DNA of 64,000 bases from Polaribacter sp. WD7 (GCF_003335085.1 NZ_QPEJ01000017.1:310001-374000), one strand, 5' to 3'; counted from the first letter of the stretch, positions 35,486 through 44,814 are shown. Numbers and translations are program-made. Notes: generated from the letters alone by a model not told the origin.

Positions 35486-38341
35486 TTATTTACTTAAATA
35501 CATTTTTCTACGAGCATATAAATCATAAAATTCATCATCTTTTAAACTATCAATAAATAAGATACTTTCTCCTGTAGATTTCATTTCTGGTCCTAACTTC
35601 TTATCTACATTTGGAAATTTATTAAATGAGAATACAGGTTGTTTAATTGCGTACCCATCTAAATGTGGTTTAAAATCAAAATCTGTAACTTTTTTAGCAC
35701 CTAACATCACTTTAGTTGCATAATTTACGTACGGTTCTTTGTAAGCTTTTGCAATAAAAGGAACTGTTCTAGAGGCTCTAGGATTTGCCTCAATGATGTA
35801 AACAACATCATCTTTAATAGCAAATTGAATGTTAATTAAGCCTACTGTCTTTAACTCTCTAGCGATGGTATTGGTATGGTCTATAATTTGTTGCATTACC
35901 AAATCACCTAAATTAAAAGCAGGTAAGGTTGCATTAGAATCTCCTGAGTGAATTCCACAAGGTTCTATATGCTCCATGATTCCAATAATGTATACATTTC
36001 CGTCTGCATCACAAATGGCATCAGCTTCTGCCTCTATTGCACCATCCAAATAATGATCTAAAAGTAATTTATTGTTTGGTATTTTTTGTAATAAATCTAC
36101 AACATGAGCCACCAATTCTTCTTTATTGATAACAATTTTCATTCCTTGTCCTCCTAAAACGTAAGAAGGTCTAACTAAAATTGGGAAATCTAATTGGTCT
36201 GCTAAAGCCAATGCTTCATCTGCAGTTTCTGCAACACCAAATTCTGGATAAGGAATATTGTTTTCTTTTAACAATGTAGAAAACCTACCTCTATCTTCTG
36301 CAATATCTAATGCTTCATAAGAAGTTCCAATAATTTTAATACCGTATTTGGTTAGTTTTTCGGCAAGTTTTAATGCTGTTTGTCCTCCCAACTGCACAAT
36401 AACTCCTTCTGGTTTTTCATGTCTGATAATATCATAAATGTGTTCCCAAAAAACAGGTTCAAAGTATAATTTATCTGCTGTATCAAAATCTGTAGAAACT
36501 GTTTCTGGGTTACAGTTAATCATAATGGTTTCGTAACCACACTCCGCAGCTGCTAAAACACCATGAACACAACAGTAATCAAACTCAATTCCTTGTCCTA
36601 TTCTGTTTGGTCCAGAACCAAGTACAATTATTTTTTTCTTATCAGTAACTATACTCTCATTAGCAACTACTCTTTCTCCTGATGCAGTTTCTATTTCACT
36701 TTCAAAAGTAGAGTAATAATAAGGTGTCTTTGCAGTAAATTCTGCAGCACAGGTGTCTACCAATTTGTAAACACGTTGAATTTTTAATTCTTCTCTTTTG
36801 CTGTATACTTCACTCTCTAAACAATCTAGCATATGTGCTATTTGTCTGTCTCCATAACCTTTCTGCTTCGCTTCTAACAATAAATCTCTGTCAATACTAT
36901 TTATTGTAAACGTTGAAATTTCTTTTTCTAATTGAAACAGTTCTTCATATTGTTTTAAATACCACATGTCTATTTTTGTGATATCATATATTTTACTCAA
37001 AGGAATTCCTATAGCAATAGCATCGTAAATAGCAAAAACCCTATCCCAACTTGCATTGGTTAATTTTTCTATAATTTGGTTGTAATTGGTATATCCTTTA
37101 CCATCTGCACCTAAACCATTTCTTTTAATTTCTAAAGATTGTGTTGCTTTGTGTAATGCCTCTTGAAAAGAACGCCCAATACCCATCACTTCTCCAACCG
37201 CTTTCATTTGTAAACCTAATGTTCTATCAGAACCTTCAAATTTATCAAAATTCCAACGTGGTATTTTTACGATTACATAATCTAAGGTAGGCTCAAATAA
37301 TGCAGAAGTAGATTTTGTAATTCCGTTTTCTAACTCGTCTAAAGAATACCCGATAGCTAGTTTTGTAGCCACTTTTGCAATAGGGTAACCCGTAGCTTTA
37401 GAAGCTAATGCAGAAGATCTAGAAACACGAGGATTTATTTCTATAGCAATAATTTCTTCTTTTTCATCAGGAGAAACTGCAAATTGTACATTACAGCCAC
37501 CTTCAAAATCGCCAATAGAACGCATCATTTTAATAGCCATATCACGCATTTTCTGAAAAGTAGTATCAGAAAGTGTCATTGCTGGTGCCACTGTTATAGA
37601 GTCACCAGTATGAATCCCCATAGGATCCATATTTTCAATAGAACAAATAATAACAACATTATCATTTTTATCTCTTAACAACTCTAACTCATATTCTTTC
37701 CATCCCATCATCGCTTTATCAATCATCACTTCATGAATTGGTGATGCTTCTAAACCTCTGCTTAATAAATCGTCAAAATCTTCTGGTTTGTATACAATTG
37801 AAGCTCCTGCTCCACCTAAAGTGTAAGAAGAACGAATTACCAAAGGAAAACCAAATTCTTGTGCAATTTCTTTACCCTTTAAAAAAGATGTTGCTGTTGC
37901 TTGAGGTGCCATAGGAACATCTATCTTACCCATCAATTCACGAAACTGCTCTCTATCTTCAGTTACATTAATTGCATTAATATCTACCCCAATCATTTTT
38001 ACATTAAAATCTTTCCAAATGCCTTTATCATCTGCCTCAATACAAAGGTTTAACGCTGTTTGACCTCCCATAGTAGGCAATACAGCATCTATTTGTGGGT
38101 GCTCTTTTAATATTTGTATGATAGACTTTGTGGTTAATGGCAAAAGATATACATGATCTGCCATTGAAGGGTCTGTCATAATGGTTGCTGGGTTGGAGTT
38201 GATTAAGATAGTTTCAATTCCATCCTCCCTTAAAGAACGTAAAGATTGTGATCCAGAATAATCAAATTCACAGGCTTGACCTATAACAATTGGTCCAGAT
38301 CCTATAATTAAAATTGAATTGAGGTCTTTTCTTTTTGGCAT
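35486..38341 (-). CDS. carB: Carbamoyl-phosphate synthase large subunit
   Basis: 951 residues. Two synthetase halves, each with an ATP-grasp: SGPIVIGQACEFDYSGSQ near the start and GSGPNRIGQGIEFDYCCVH at the second half, with GYPIAKVATKLAIGYSLDEL in the first. Makes carbamoyl phosphate from glutamine ammonia, bicarbonate and two ATP for pyrimidines and arginine. It ends shortly after ATP-grasp 2 (KSTGESILFIDSLKDDEF), lacking the roughly 120-residue MGS-like allosteric domain of the E. coli protein; this length is usual in Flavobacteriia. Third step back from rpmH, whose terminator lies just upstream; no strong promoter of its own seen, so read-through may contribute. Confidence 0.95.
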   Translation of the reverse strand: MPKRKDLNSILIIGSGPIVIGQACEFDYSGSQSLRSLREDGIETILINSNPATIMTDPSMADHVYLLPLTTKSIIQILKEHPQIDAVLPTMGGQTALNLCIEADDKGIWKDFNVKMIGVDINAINVTEDREQFRELMGKIDVPMAPQATATSFLKGKEIAQEFGFPLVIRSSYTLGGAGASIVYKPEDFDDLLSRGLEASPIHEVMIDKAMMGWKEYELELLRDKNDNVVIICSIENMDPMGIHTGDSITVAPAMTLSDTTFQKMRDMAIKMMRSIGDFEGGCNVQFAVSPDEKEEIIAIEINPRVSRSSALASKATGYPIAKVATKLAIGYSLDELENGITKSTSALFEPTLDYVIVKIPRWNFDKFEGSDRTLGLQMKAVGEVMGIGRSFQEALHKATQSLEIKRNGLGADGKGYTNYNQIIEKLTNASWDRVFAIYDAIAIGIPLSKIYDITKIDMWYLKQYEELFQLEKEISTFTINSIDRDLLLEAKQKGYGDRQIAHMLDCLESEVYSKREELKIQRVYKLVDTCAAEFTAKTPYYYSTFESEIETASGERVVANESIVTDKKKIIVLGSGPNRIGQGIEFDYCCVHGVLAAAECGYETIMINCNPETVSTDFDTADKLYFEPVFWEHIYDIIRHEKPEGVIVQLGGQTALKLAEKLTKYGIKIIGTSYEALDIAEDRGRFSTLLKENNIPYPEFGVAETADEALALADQLDFPILVRPSYVLGGQGMKIVINKEELVAHVVDLLQKIPNNKLLLDHYLDGAIEAEADAICDADGNVYIIGIMEHIEPCGIHSGDSNATLPAFNLGDLVMQQIIDHTNTIARELKTVGLINIQFAIKDDVVYIIEANPRASRTVPFIAKAYKEPYVNYATKVMLGAKKVTDFDFKPHLDGYAIKQPVFSFNKFPNVDKKLGPEMKSTGESILFIDSLKDDEFYDLYARRKMYLSK

Positions 38342-38390
38342 GGTAAGTAATTGTATTTTATGAGTTTGTAAAAATAGTTAGTGCTTAGAT

Positions 38391-38424
38391 ATAAAAAAAG
38401 GTGTTACTTAAAAAAGTAACACCT
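38391..38424 (-). terminator. Rho-independent terminator of rpmH
   Basis: 11-bp perfect arms (38399-38409, 38414-38424), 4-nt loop, followed by a minus-strand run of T to 38393. Lies 25 bp after the rpmH stop. Confidence 0.9.
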
Positions 38425-38448
38425 AATATATTAACAATTGTTAATCAT

Positions 38449-38610
38449 TTATTTTTTATGTCTAGATTCAGATGAAACAGACAATTTTTTTCTTCCTTTT
38501 GCTCTTCTACGAGCTAATACCTTTCTACCGTTAGCAGAAGCCATTCTCTCTCTGAAACCGTGTTTGTTTCTTCTCTTTCTTTTCGATGGTTGATACGTTC
38601 TTTTTGGCAT
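38449..38610 (-). CDS. rpmH: 50S ribosomal protein L34
   Basis: 53 residues, highly basic: [18 protein letters not shown], then [21 protein letters not shown]. This is the canonical L34 sequence with the TYQPSxRKRxxxHGFRxRM signature. Too short for ordinary ORF calling. Unlike many bacteria it is not next to rnpA; pyrG lies divergently on the other side and carB downstream. Promoter and terminator are both clear, so it is monocistronic. Confidence 0.96.
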   Translation of the reverse strand: MPKRTYQPSKRKRRNKHGFRERMASANGRKVLARRRAKGRKKLSVSSESRHKK

Positions 38611-38649
38611 TACTCTATATTTTAAAAGTCTTCTTAATTTTTTCTTGTA

Positions 38650-38673
38650 TTAACGATAAAATTACCTCGTTAA
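38650..38673 (-). promoter_or_regulatory. Hairpin at 5' end of the rpmH leader
   Basis: Perfect 7-bp arms TTAACGA and TCGTTAA (38667-38673 and 38650-38656) with a 10-nt loop, directly at the predicted start of the rpmH transcript. Could be an autoregulatory L34 leader or a stabilising stem. Confidence 0.45.
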
Positions 38674-38682
38674 AAGCGTGGG

Positions 38683-38713
38683 CAAATATACAACTGTTTT
38701 TATATATGGCAAA
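38683..38713 (-). promoter_or_regulatory. rpmH promoter (TTTG-N19-TATATTTG)
   Basis: Minus-strand -33 TTTG (38713-38710) and -7 TATATTTG (38690-38683), spacing 19 bp, predicted start near 38676 and leader of about 65 nt. Confidence 0.75.
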
Positions 38714-38789
38714 CACTATTCTAAAAAAAATTAAAATATTTTTTTTAGCACAAAAATATGATTTTACTACAATGTTTTTTACTTTTTTA

Positions 38790-38820
38790 TTTGTGATAAA
38801 AACTAGAGTTAGTACTTTTG
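38790..38820 (+). promoter_or_regulatory. pyrG promoter (TTTG-N19-TACTTTTG)
   Basis: -33 TTTG at 38790-38793, -7 TACTTTTG at 38813-38820, spacing 19 bp. The start point would be near 38827, placing the ATG at 38839 only about 12 nt in. Any start codon upstream of this would lie inside the promoter. Confidence 0.78.
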
Positions 38821-38838
38821 CCCAAACCTAAAACTACC

Positions 38839-40452
38839 ATGAGTAATACGAAATACGTTTTTGTAACAGGAGGCGTAACATCATCACTTGGAAAAGGAAT
38901 TATAGCTGCTTCTTTAGCCAAGTTGTTACAGCAAAGAGGCTTTTCTGTAACTATACAAAAATTAGATCCATACATTAATATAGACCCAGGAACATTAAAT
39001 CCATATGAGCATGGAGAGTGTTATGTTACTGATGATGGTGCCGAAACTGATTTAGATTTAGGGCACTATGAACGCTATTTAAACATTCCAACTTCTCAAG
39101 CCAACAATGTTACTACTGGTAGAATTTATCAATCTGTAATTAATAAAGAAAGAAAAGGTGAATTTTTAGGAAAAACGGTACAAGTTATTCCACACATTAC
39201 TGATGAAATTAAAAGACGAATTCAACTTTTAGGTGAAACTGGTAATTATGATATTGTTATCACAGAAATTGGAGGAACTGTTGGAGATATAGAGTCTTTG
39301 CCTTACGTAGAGTCTGTTAGACAAATGTTATGGGAAAAAGGTGAAGAAAATGCTATTGTTATTCATTTAACTTTGGTACCTTTTTTAGCCGCCGCTGGCG
39401 AGTTAAAAACCAAACCAACACAACATTCTGTAAAAATGCTAATGCAAAGTGGTGTTAGCCCAGATATTTTAGTATGTAGAACAGAACATGAAATTTCTGA
39501 CGATATAAAGCGTAAACTAGCCTTGTTTTGTAATGTAAAAAAAGAAGATGTTATACAATCTATAGATGCAGAAACTATTTATGATGTACCAAATTTAATG
39601 TTAGATGAAGGTTTAGATGCTGTAGTTCTTAAAAAATTAAATTTATCATCACCTGTAAAACCTGCATTACAGGAATGGAATAATTTCTTAACAAAACATA
39701 AAAATCCTACATCTGAGGTAGAAATTGCTTTGATAGGGAAATATGTAGAATTAAAAGATTCTTACAAATCTATTACAGAAGCCTTTATTCACGCAGGTTC
39801 TTCTAATGAAACAAAGGTAAATGTACGTTGGGTTCATTCTGAAAGTTTAACAACCAAAAATTATGCTAAGAAATTAAAAGGCGTAGATGGTATTCTTGTA
39901 GCTCCTGGTTTTGGTGATAGAGGTATTGACGGAAAAATAAAAGCAGTTCAATTTGCAAGAGAAAGTAACATTCCTTTTTTTGGAATTTGTTTAGGAATGC
40001 AAATGGCAGTCATTGAATTTTCTAAAAATGTTTTGGGTTTAAAAGATGCATTTTCTACTGAAATGAAAAAAGATGCAGGAAATCCTGTAATTAATTTAAT
40101 GGAGAGTCAAGAAAACGTTACCGAAAAAGGAGGTACTATGCGTTTAGGTGCTTGGGATTGTCAATTAATAGAAGGTTCTAAAGCCTATGCCGCATATAAA
40201 TCTGAAAATATTAGTGAACGTCACAGACATCGTTATGAATTTAACAATGCGTATTTGGCACAAATTGAAAAAGAGGGTATGAAAGCCGTTGGTAAAAACC
40301 CTAAAACAGGTTTGGTAGAAGTAGTAGAAATTGCTTCTCATCCATGGTTTGTGGGTGTACAATATCATCCAGAATATAAAAGTACGGTGCTAAATCCGCA
40401 TCCATTATTTGTAGATTTTATAAAAGCAGCCCTAAAATACTCTAAAACTTAA
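38839..40452 (+). CDS. pyrG: CTP synthase
   Basis: 537 residues from the ATG at 38839, which follows the promoter by about 12 nt. Synthetase domain with [17 protein letters not shown] (P-loop-like) and [17 protein letters not shown]-terminal class I glutamine amidotransferase with [12 protein letters not shown] (nucleophile Cys) and HPEYKS (His-Glu). Converts UTP to CTP with glutamine and ATP. Divergent from rpmH, upstream of yidC; a hairpin after the stop probably ends the transcript. Confidence 0.96.
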   Translation: MSNTKYVFVTGGVTSSLGKGIIAASLAKLLQQRGFSVTIQKLDPYINIDPGTLNPYEHGECYVTDDGAETDLDLGHYERYLNIPTSQANNVTTGRIYQSVINKERKGEFLGKTVQVIPHITDEIKRRIQLLGETGNYDIVITEIGGTVGDIESLPYVESVRQMLWEKGEENAIVIHLTLVPFLAAAGELKTKPTQHSVKMLMQSGVSPDILVCRTEHEISDDIKRKLALFCNVKKEDVIQSIDAETIYDVPNLMLDEGLDAVVLKKLNLSSPVKPALQEWNNFLTKHKNPTSEVEIALIGKYVELKDSYKSITEAFIHAGSSNETKVNVRWVHSESLTTKNYAKKLKGVDGILVAPGFGDRGIDGKIKAVQFARESNIPFFGICLGMQMAVIEFSKNVLGLKDAFSTEMKKDAGNPVINLMESQENVTEKGGTMRLGAWDCQLIEGSKAYAAYKSENISERHRHRYEFNNAYLAQIEKEGMKAVGKNPKTGLVEVVEIASHPWFVGVQYHPEYKSTVLNPHPLFVDFIKAALKYSKT

Positions 40453-40523
40453 TTTAATTTTTTCTGTTGAATTGTTTTTAATAAAAACGGAATACAAATT
40501 GAACTATTAAGATACAAACAAAC

Positions 40524-40557
40524 AAAAGCAGTTAAAAACATATTAAAACTGCTTTTT
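40524..40557 (+). terminator. Probable pyrG terminator
   Basis: Arms AAAAGCAGTT (40524-40533) and AACTGCTTTT (40547-40556) with a 13-nt loop and short T run, 72 bp after the pyrG stop. The loop is long, so less strong than others. Confidence 0.6.
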
Positions 40558-40560
40558 CAC

Positions 40561-40568
40561 TACATTTG
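40561..40568 (+). promoter_or_regulatory. Possible -7 element of yidC
   Basis: TACATTTG matches TAnnTTTG, 55 bp before the ATG at 40624; no -33 box at normal spacing. A perfect inverted repeat (TATCAAAA-N4-TTTTGATA, 40578-40597) lies in the resulting leader. Confidence 0.4.
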
Positions 40569-40623
40569 TCGGGTTTTTATCAAAAAAAATTTTGATATCG
40601 TGACAAATTGACAATATATAAAA

Positions 40624-42498
40624 ATGGAACAAAAAAAATTTGATCTCAACTCCTTTATAGGAATGGTGTTATTAGGCGGTATTTTACTTTGGTGGATGAA
40701 TACTAGTCAAACAGAAGAACCTAAAGAAACGGTTACAACTACAGAACAAACTGTAAAAACCAATCAAAATACAACTACTACACAAATTGAGAATACGCAA
40801 GTTTTTGAAAATGACTCTTTAAAACTAGTGTCTTTACAAAATAAATTAGGTGCTTTTGCCCAAAGTGCTATAGTTGGAACTAACGGAACTTCTGTTTTAG
40901 AAAATGAAGTAGTAAGATTAGTTATAAACAATAAAGGAGGGCAAATTATTGAAGCACAAGTAAAGAATTATAAAACGTATGATTCTTTACCTTTATATTT
41001 AATAAAGAATAATAATGCCTCTTTTAATATCAACTTTGGTACTACTGATAATAGAATTTTAAATACAAAAGATTTATTTTTTGAACCTACTGTAACCAAA
41101 ATCGGTGCTAATCAAATAGTATCTATGAAGCTAAAAGTTTCTGATACTCAATTTTTAGAATACAGATACGAAATGAAACCTAATGATTACATGGTTGATT
41201 TTGCTGTACGTTCTCAAGGATTAAGCAACGTTATCAATTCTTCCAATCCTATTAATTTAGATTGGACACTTACTGGGTACAGAAATGAAAAAAGTTTGCG
41301 TACTGAAAATACAATGTACACTTATTTTTATTATAAAGCCGATGATGAAGTAGATTATATTAATGCCGATAAATCTGAAATTCTAAATGATGTAGATTGG
41401 GTAGCTTATAAACAACATTTTTTTACTTCAAATTTATTAACAGACAAACCTTTTGACAATGCGTCTATAGCTTCTATTAATTTAGTAGAAGATGAGGAAA
41501 TAGATACTGTTTTTACCAAACGCTTTGAATTAAAAACTCCGCTAGCTTTAACCAATGGAGAATTAAATTATAATATGAAGTGGTTTTACGGCCCTAGCGA
41601 TTATAATTTATTAAAAACCTTTGAGGGTTCAGATTTGGGCGAAAGTGCAGATTTAGGTTGGGGTATTTTTGGTTTTTTAAACAGAACTATTTTTTATCCT
41701 GTATTTAACATGCTAAAAGGTTTTTTATCTAACTATGGATTAATCATCATATTAATGACTATAGTAGTTCGTATTTTGATGTCTCCCTTAGTCTACAAAT
41801 CGTATGTATCAAGTGCTAAGATGAAAGTAATTCGTCCAGAATTAACTGCTTTAAACGATAAATATCCTGGAAAAGAAAATGCAATGAAACGCCAGCAAGA
41901 AACAATGGCTATTCAAAGAAAAGCAGGTGTTAGTATGCTTTCTGGTTGTATACCTGCATTATTGCAAATGCCTATATTCTTTGCATTGTTTAAGTTTTTT
42001 CCTACAAATTTAGATTTGCGTCAAGAAAGCTTTTTGTGGGCAAATGACTTATCTTCTTATGATACTATTTTTAAGTTACCTTTTACGATTCCTTTTTATG
42101 GAGACCATGTAAGTTTATTTCCTATTTTGGCATCTATTGCAATTTTCTTTTATATGAAAATGAACCAAAGTCAGCAGGCAAATATGCAGGCACCAACACA
42201 AGAAGGAATGCCAGATATGAGTAAAATGATGAAGTATATGATATACTTCTCTCCTATTATGATGCTATTTTTCTTTAACAATTATGCTAGTTCTTTAAGT
42301 TTATACTACTTTATTTCTAACTTGTTAACTATAGCAATTATGTTAGTCATAAAGAACTATGTAATAGACGAAAAGAAAATCATTGCTCAAATAGAAGAAA
42401 ACAAAAAGAAGCCTAAAAAAACCAGTAAATTTAGAGAACGTATAGATGCTGCTATGAAACAGGCTCAAGAGCAACAAGCTAAACAAAAAAAGAGATAG
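40624..42498 (+). CDS. yidC: Membrane protein insertase YidC
   Basis: 624 residues. First transmembrane helix at 10-26 (SFIGMVLLGGILLWWM), a large periplasmic domain (40-350), then the conserved core (60KD_IMP) of about five helices starting at YPVFNMLKGFLSNYGLIIILMTIVVR with the hydrophilic-groove Arg, then coupling loop LVYKSYVSSAKMKVIRPEL. Inserts proteins into the inner membrane, alone and with SecYEG. The C-terminus is Lys-rich (EENKKKPKKTSKF), usable as ribosome contact. Flavobacterial YidC is of this long type. Monocistronic with a terminator. Confidence 0.95.
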   Translation: MEQKKFDLNSFIGMVLLGGILLWWMNTSQTEEPKETVTTTEQTVKTNQNTTTTQIENTQVFENDSLKLVSLQNKLGAFAQSAIVGTNGTSVLENEVVRLVINNKGGQIIEAQVKNYKTYDSLPLYLIKNNNASFNINFGTTDNRILNTKDLFFEPTVTKIGANQIVSMKLKVSDTQFLEYRYEMKPNDYMVDFAVRSQGLSNVINSSNPINLDWTLTGYRNEKSLRTENTMYTYFYYKADDEVDYINADKSEILNDVDWVAYKQHFFTSNLLTDKPFDNASIASINLVEDEEIDTVFTKRFELKTPLALTNGELNYNMKWFYGPSDYNLLKTFEGSDLGESADLGWGIFGFLNRTIFYPVFNMLKGFLSNYGLIIILMTIVVRILMSPLVYKSYVSSAKMKVIRPELTALNDKYPGKENAMKRQQETMAIQRKAGVSMLSGCIPALLQMPIFFALFKFFPTNLDLRQESFLWANDLSSYDTIFKLPFTIPFYGDHVSLFPILASIAIFFYMKMNQSQQANMQAPTQEGMPDMSKMMKYMIYFSPIMMLFFFNNYASSLSLYYFISNLLTIAIMLVIKNYVIDEKKIIAQIEENKKKPKKTSKFRERIDAAMKQAQEQQAKQKKR

Positions 42499-42526
42499 CA
42501 AATACACAAAATTTACAAGCAAACAG

Positions 42527-42558
42527 AAACCCAAAATGAAATTCGTTTTGGGTTTTTG
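42527..42558 (+). terminator. Terminator of yidC
   Basis: Arms of about 13 bp (AAACCCAAAA paired with TTTTGGGTTT, 42527-42539 and 42542-42555) with a T run, 28 bp after the yidC stop. Confidence 0.85.
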
Positions 42559-42647
42559 TTTTCATTACAATACCTCTATAAAATGTGATTTTGTAATATA
42601 AAACCTCATATTTCGACATACATAAAACCAAAAACAATCTTACAATT

Positions 42648-43061
42648 ATGGAACAAAAATTTCCAATACCTCCTTTTAGTTTAGACGATGCCATAGAAAA
42701 AATACAAAAAGCAGAAGATGCTTGGAATAGTAAAAATCCCGAAACTATATCTAAAGCGTATAGTGTAGATAGCGAATGGAGAAATAGAGCGACATTTGTA
42801 AATGGTAGAGCAGAAATTGTTGATTTTCTAACCAATAAATGGGAAAATGAATTAAACTATAAACTAAAAAAAGAATATTGGGCACATACCCATAATAGAA
42901 TTGCTGTTCGTTTTGAATATGAATATCAAAATAAGGAAGGAAACTGGTTTAGAGCCTATGGAAATGAAAACTGGGAATTTGATAAAAACGGACTCATGAA
43001 AAAAAGATTTGCTAGCATTAACGACTTGGCAATAACGGAAGACGAAAGAAAACTAACATAA
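42648..43061 (+). CDS. DUF1348 nuclear transport factor 2-like protein
   Basis: 137 residues with the SnoaL/NTF2-like fold pattern of DUF1348: [20 protein letters not shown], then [19 protein letters not shown] and the closing [10 protein letters not shown]. Members have a cone-shaped fold binding small ligands; enzymatic role unknown. Stands alone between yidC and the convergent methyltransferase. Confidence 0.85.
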   Translation: MEQKFPIPPFSLDDAIEKIQKAEDAWNSKNPETISKAYSVDSEWRNRATFVNGRAEIVDFLTNKWENELNYKLKKEYWAHTHNRIAVRFEYEYQNKEGNWFRAYGNENWEFDKNGLMKKRFASINDLAITEDERKLT

Positions 43062-43108
43062 GATTTATAAAGCAATTAAAATATGACAAACTTTTGGCAA
43101 AGTGATAC

Positions 43109-44281
43109 TTAAGAGTCTAAATTTTGTTGATCTTTAATTTTTCTAGATCCCTCATATAATTCATATTTTACAAAACGACATTCTAAATCGGCATTTTTTA
43201 AAGGTATTCGCTTAGATGTTCGTAAACCTACGTATTTTAACGCTTGTATATCTGAAGTAATTAACCATGCAGTAGAACCTGGATAATTGTGTTTTAGTGT
43301 ATCTCCTATTTTCTTATAGAACTCAGGAATATCAATATTTAAACGCTCTCCGTAAGGTGGATTAAACAAAATTGTAGTGTTACCAAAAACCTCTTTGGTT
43401 GAATTGAAAAAATTAACATGATGTACCCCAACAAATTCTTCTAAATTTGCAGAAATGATATTTGCTTTGGCTTTTTGAACAGCAGAAGGTGCTTTATCAA
43501 AACCCATTATTTTAAAATGTGAGCTTCTTATTTTCTTTAATAATGCATCTTGTATTGTAAAATACAAATCTTCATCATAATCTTTCCAATTCTCAAAAGC
43601 AAAATGTTTTCTGTTGATGTTTGCAGGAATGTTATTGGCTATCATAGCTGCTTCTATCAAAATAGTACCAGAACCACACATAGGGTCTATAAAATTTTCA
43701 TCTCCTGTATAACCAGACAACAACACCATACCAGCTGCCAATACTTCGTTTATTGGAGCTATATTTGTGGCTGTTCTATATCCTCTCTTATGTAGAGAAT
43801 CTCCTGATGAATCTAAAGAAATTGTTAACCATTCTTTTTGAATGTGTACATGTACTTTAACATCTGGATATTTTAAATCTACATTAGGTCTTTTATGATA
43901 TTTATGTCTAAAATAATCTGCAATTGCATCTTTAGATTTTAAAGAAATATAATGTGAGTTTGATGTAAAATTTTTAGAATTTACTACTGCGCCTATAGAA
44001 AAAGTACCTTCTGCATCTAAATATTTTTCCCATTTAACTTTTTGAATAGCTTCATACAAATCTTCTTCATCATAAACTTTACAAGTTTTAATAGGTTTTA
44101 AAATACGAACTGCTGTTCTTAACGCAATATTTGCCTTATACAAAAAACCTTTATCTCCTTTAAAAGAAACACTTCTAACACCTTCTTTAACCTCTTGCGC
44201 TCCTAATTTCTTTAATTCTGTAGCCAAAACACTTTCTAAACCAAAAAGTGTTGTAGCAACCATTTTAAAATCTCTATTCAT
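43109..44281 (-). CDS. THUMP-domain class I RNA methyltransferase (RlmL/YpsC-type)
   Basis: 390 residues. N-terminal THUMP RNA-binding domain (FGLESVLATELKKLGAQEV, about 12-160), then the methyltransferase with SAM motif DPMCGSGTILIEAAMIA and catalytic NPPYGERL. The N-P-P-Y box and THUMP arrangement match the RlmL N-terminal half/YpsC/TrmG10 group, which makes N2-methylguanosine in 23S rRNA or tRNA. Target cannot be decided from sequence. Convergent to DUF1348 and upstream of nothing obviously related. Confidence 0.9.
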   Translation of the reverse strand: MNRDFKMVATTLFGLESVLATELKKLGAQEVKEGVRSVSFKGDKGFLYKANIALRTAVRILKPIKTCKVYDEEDLYEAIQKVKWEKYLDAEGTFSIGAVVNSKNFTSNSHYISLKSKDAIADYFRHKYHKRPNVDLKYPDVKVHVHIQKEWLTISLDSSGDSLHKRGYRTATNIAPINEVLAAGMVLLSGYTGDENFIDPMCGSGTILIEAAMIANNIPANINRKHFAFENWKDYDEDLYFTIQDALLKKIRSSHFKIMGFDKAPSAVQKAKANIISANLEEFVGVHHVNFFNSTKEVFGNTTILFNPPYGERLNIDIPEFYKKIGDTLKHNYPGSTAWLITSDIQALKYVGLRTSKRIPLKNADLECRFVKYELYEGSRKIKDQQNLDS

Positions 44282-44355
44282 AATGCAAAGTTAAATATTA
44301 AATATGGGATGTTTCATCTTTGCTGCAGGAAGTTAACATTAAAATATTAGTCTAA

Positions 44356-44733
44356 TTATAAACATTCTTTACATTTTCCTTGAATAAAAACCTGATAAGA
44401 AGTAACACTATAATCTGGAATGTCTGGAAGACTAACATTTACTTGCAAACAATTGATTTTACCACATATTGTACATTGAAAATGTGGATGATTGTCTGTA
44501 TGCGTTGTTTTATTACAATTTTGACATTTTGCATATCTTTTCACTCCGTCTTTTCCCATAAAAGAATGTAAAACTCCATCATCCTCTAATTTATCTAATA
44601 TTCTATAAATAGTAGACTTATTAAGTTTTGTACTTAATTGAGTTACTAAATGTACTGCAGAAATTGCTGTGGAATTCTTACGAAACTCATCTAAAACAAT
44701 TTGAACTGATTGTGTTTTTCTTACAATTCCCAT
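44356..44733 (-). CDS. Fur/Zur-family metalloregulator
   Basis: 125 residues from the ATG at 44733 (MGIVRKTQSVQIVLDEF); the longer frame from 44769 would cover the promoter. N-terminal winged helix (AVHLVTQLSTKLNKSTIYRILDKLEDDGVL), then zinc-binding Cys pairs CQNC and CTIC, His-rich HTDNHPHF, and a C-terminal CKEC. Fur-superfamily; the context with a ZIP transporter points to zinc (Zur) rather than iron. Divergent from the MerC-like gene, with two palindromic sites covering both promoters. Confidence 0.87.
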   Translation of the reverse strand: MGIVRKTQSVQIVLDEFRKNSTAISAVHLVTQLSTKLNKSTIYRILDKLEDDGVLHSFMGKDGVKRYAKCQNCNKTTHTDNHPHFQCTICGKINCLQVNVSLPDIPDYSVTSYQVFIQGKCKECL

Positions 44734-44738
44734 AAAAA

Positions 44739-44769
44739 CAAATTTATAACAACTAAGTTGCAATAACAA
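44739..44769 (-). promoter_or_regulatory. Promoter of the Fur/Zur-like gene
   Basis: Minus strand -33 TTG (44769-44767) and -7 TAAATTTG (44746-44739), spacing 20 bp; the palindrome at 44748-44762 lies between the boxes, so the regulator would repress itself. Confidence 0.55.
44748..44762. promoter_or_regulatory. Second, imperfect Fur/Zur-type site
   Basis: A 15-mer matching 12 of 15 positions of the perfect palindrome downstream (core CAACT-A-AGTTGCA), 38 bp centre to centre from it. It covers the -33 box of the merC-like gene and the spacer of the regulator promoter. Confidence 0.5.
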
Positions 44770-44787
44770 CTTTAATCTCTATATTTG
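44758..44787 (+). promoter_or_regulatory. Promoter of the MerC-like gene
   Basis: -33 TTG at 44758-44760, -7 TATATTTG at 44780-44787, spacing 19 bp, ATG 28 bp on at 44815. Confidence 0.7.
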
Positions 44788-44800
44788 CAACTTAGTTGCA
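44786..44800. promoter_or_regulatory. Perfect palindrome TGCAACTTAGTTGCA (probable Zur/Fur operator)
   Basis: 7-1-7 perfect inverted repeat overlapping the last bases of the -7 box and the predicted start point of the MerC-like gene. Size and symmetry are typical of Fur-superfamily sites; the sequence is not a standard Fur box, so this assignment rests on position. Confidence 0.65.
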
Positions 44801-44814
44801 TTAACAATAAAAAC

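Noticed and set aside
38586-38831. 81-codon open frame next to rpmH on the plus strand
   Set aside because: It crosses the rpmH leader and promoter and the pyrG promoter and looks like translated A/T-rich intergenic sequence.
38391-42498. Chromosome replication origin near rpmH/yidC
   Set aside because: No dnaA gene or DnaA-box cluster seen; in Flavobacteriia these genes need not lie at the origin.
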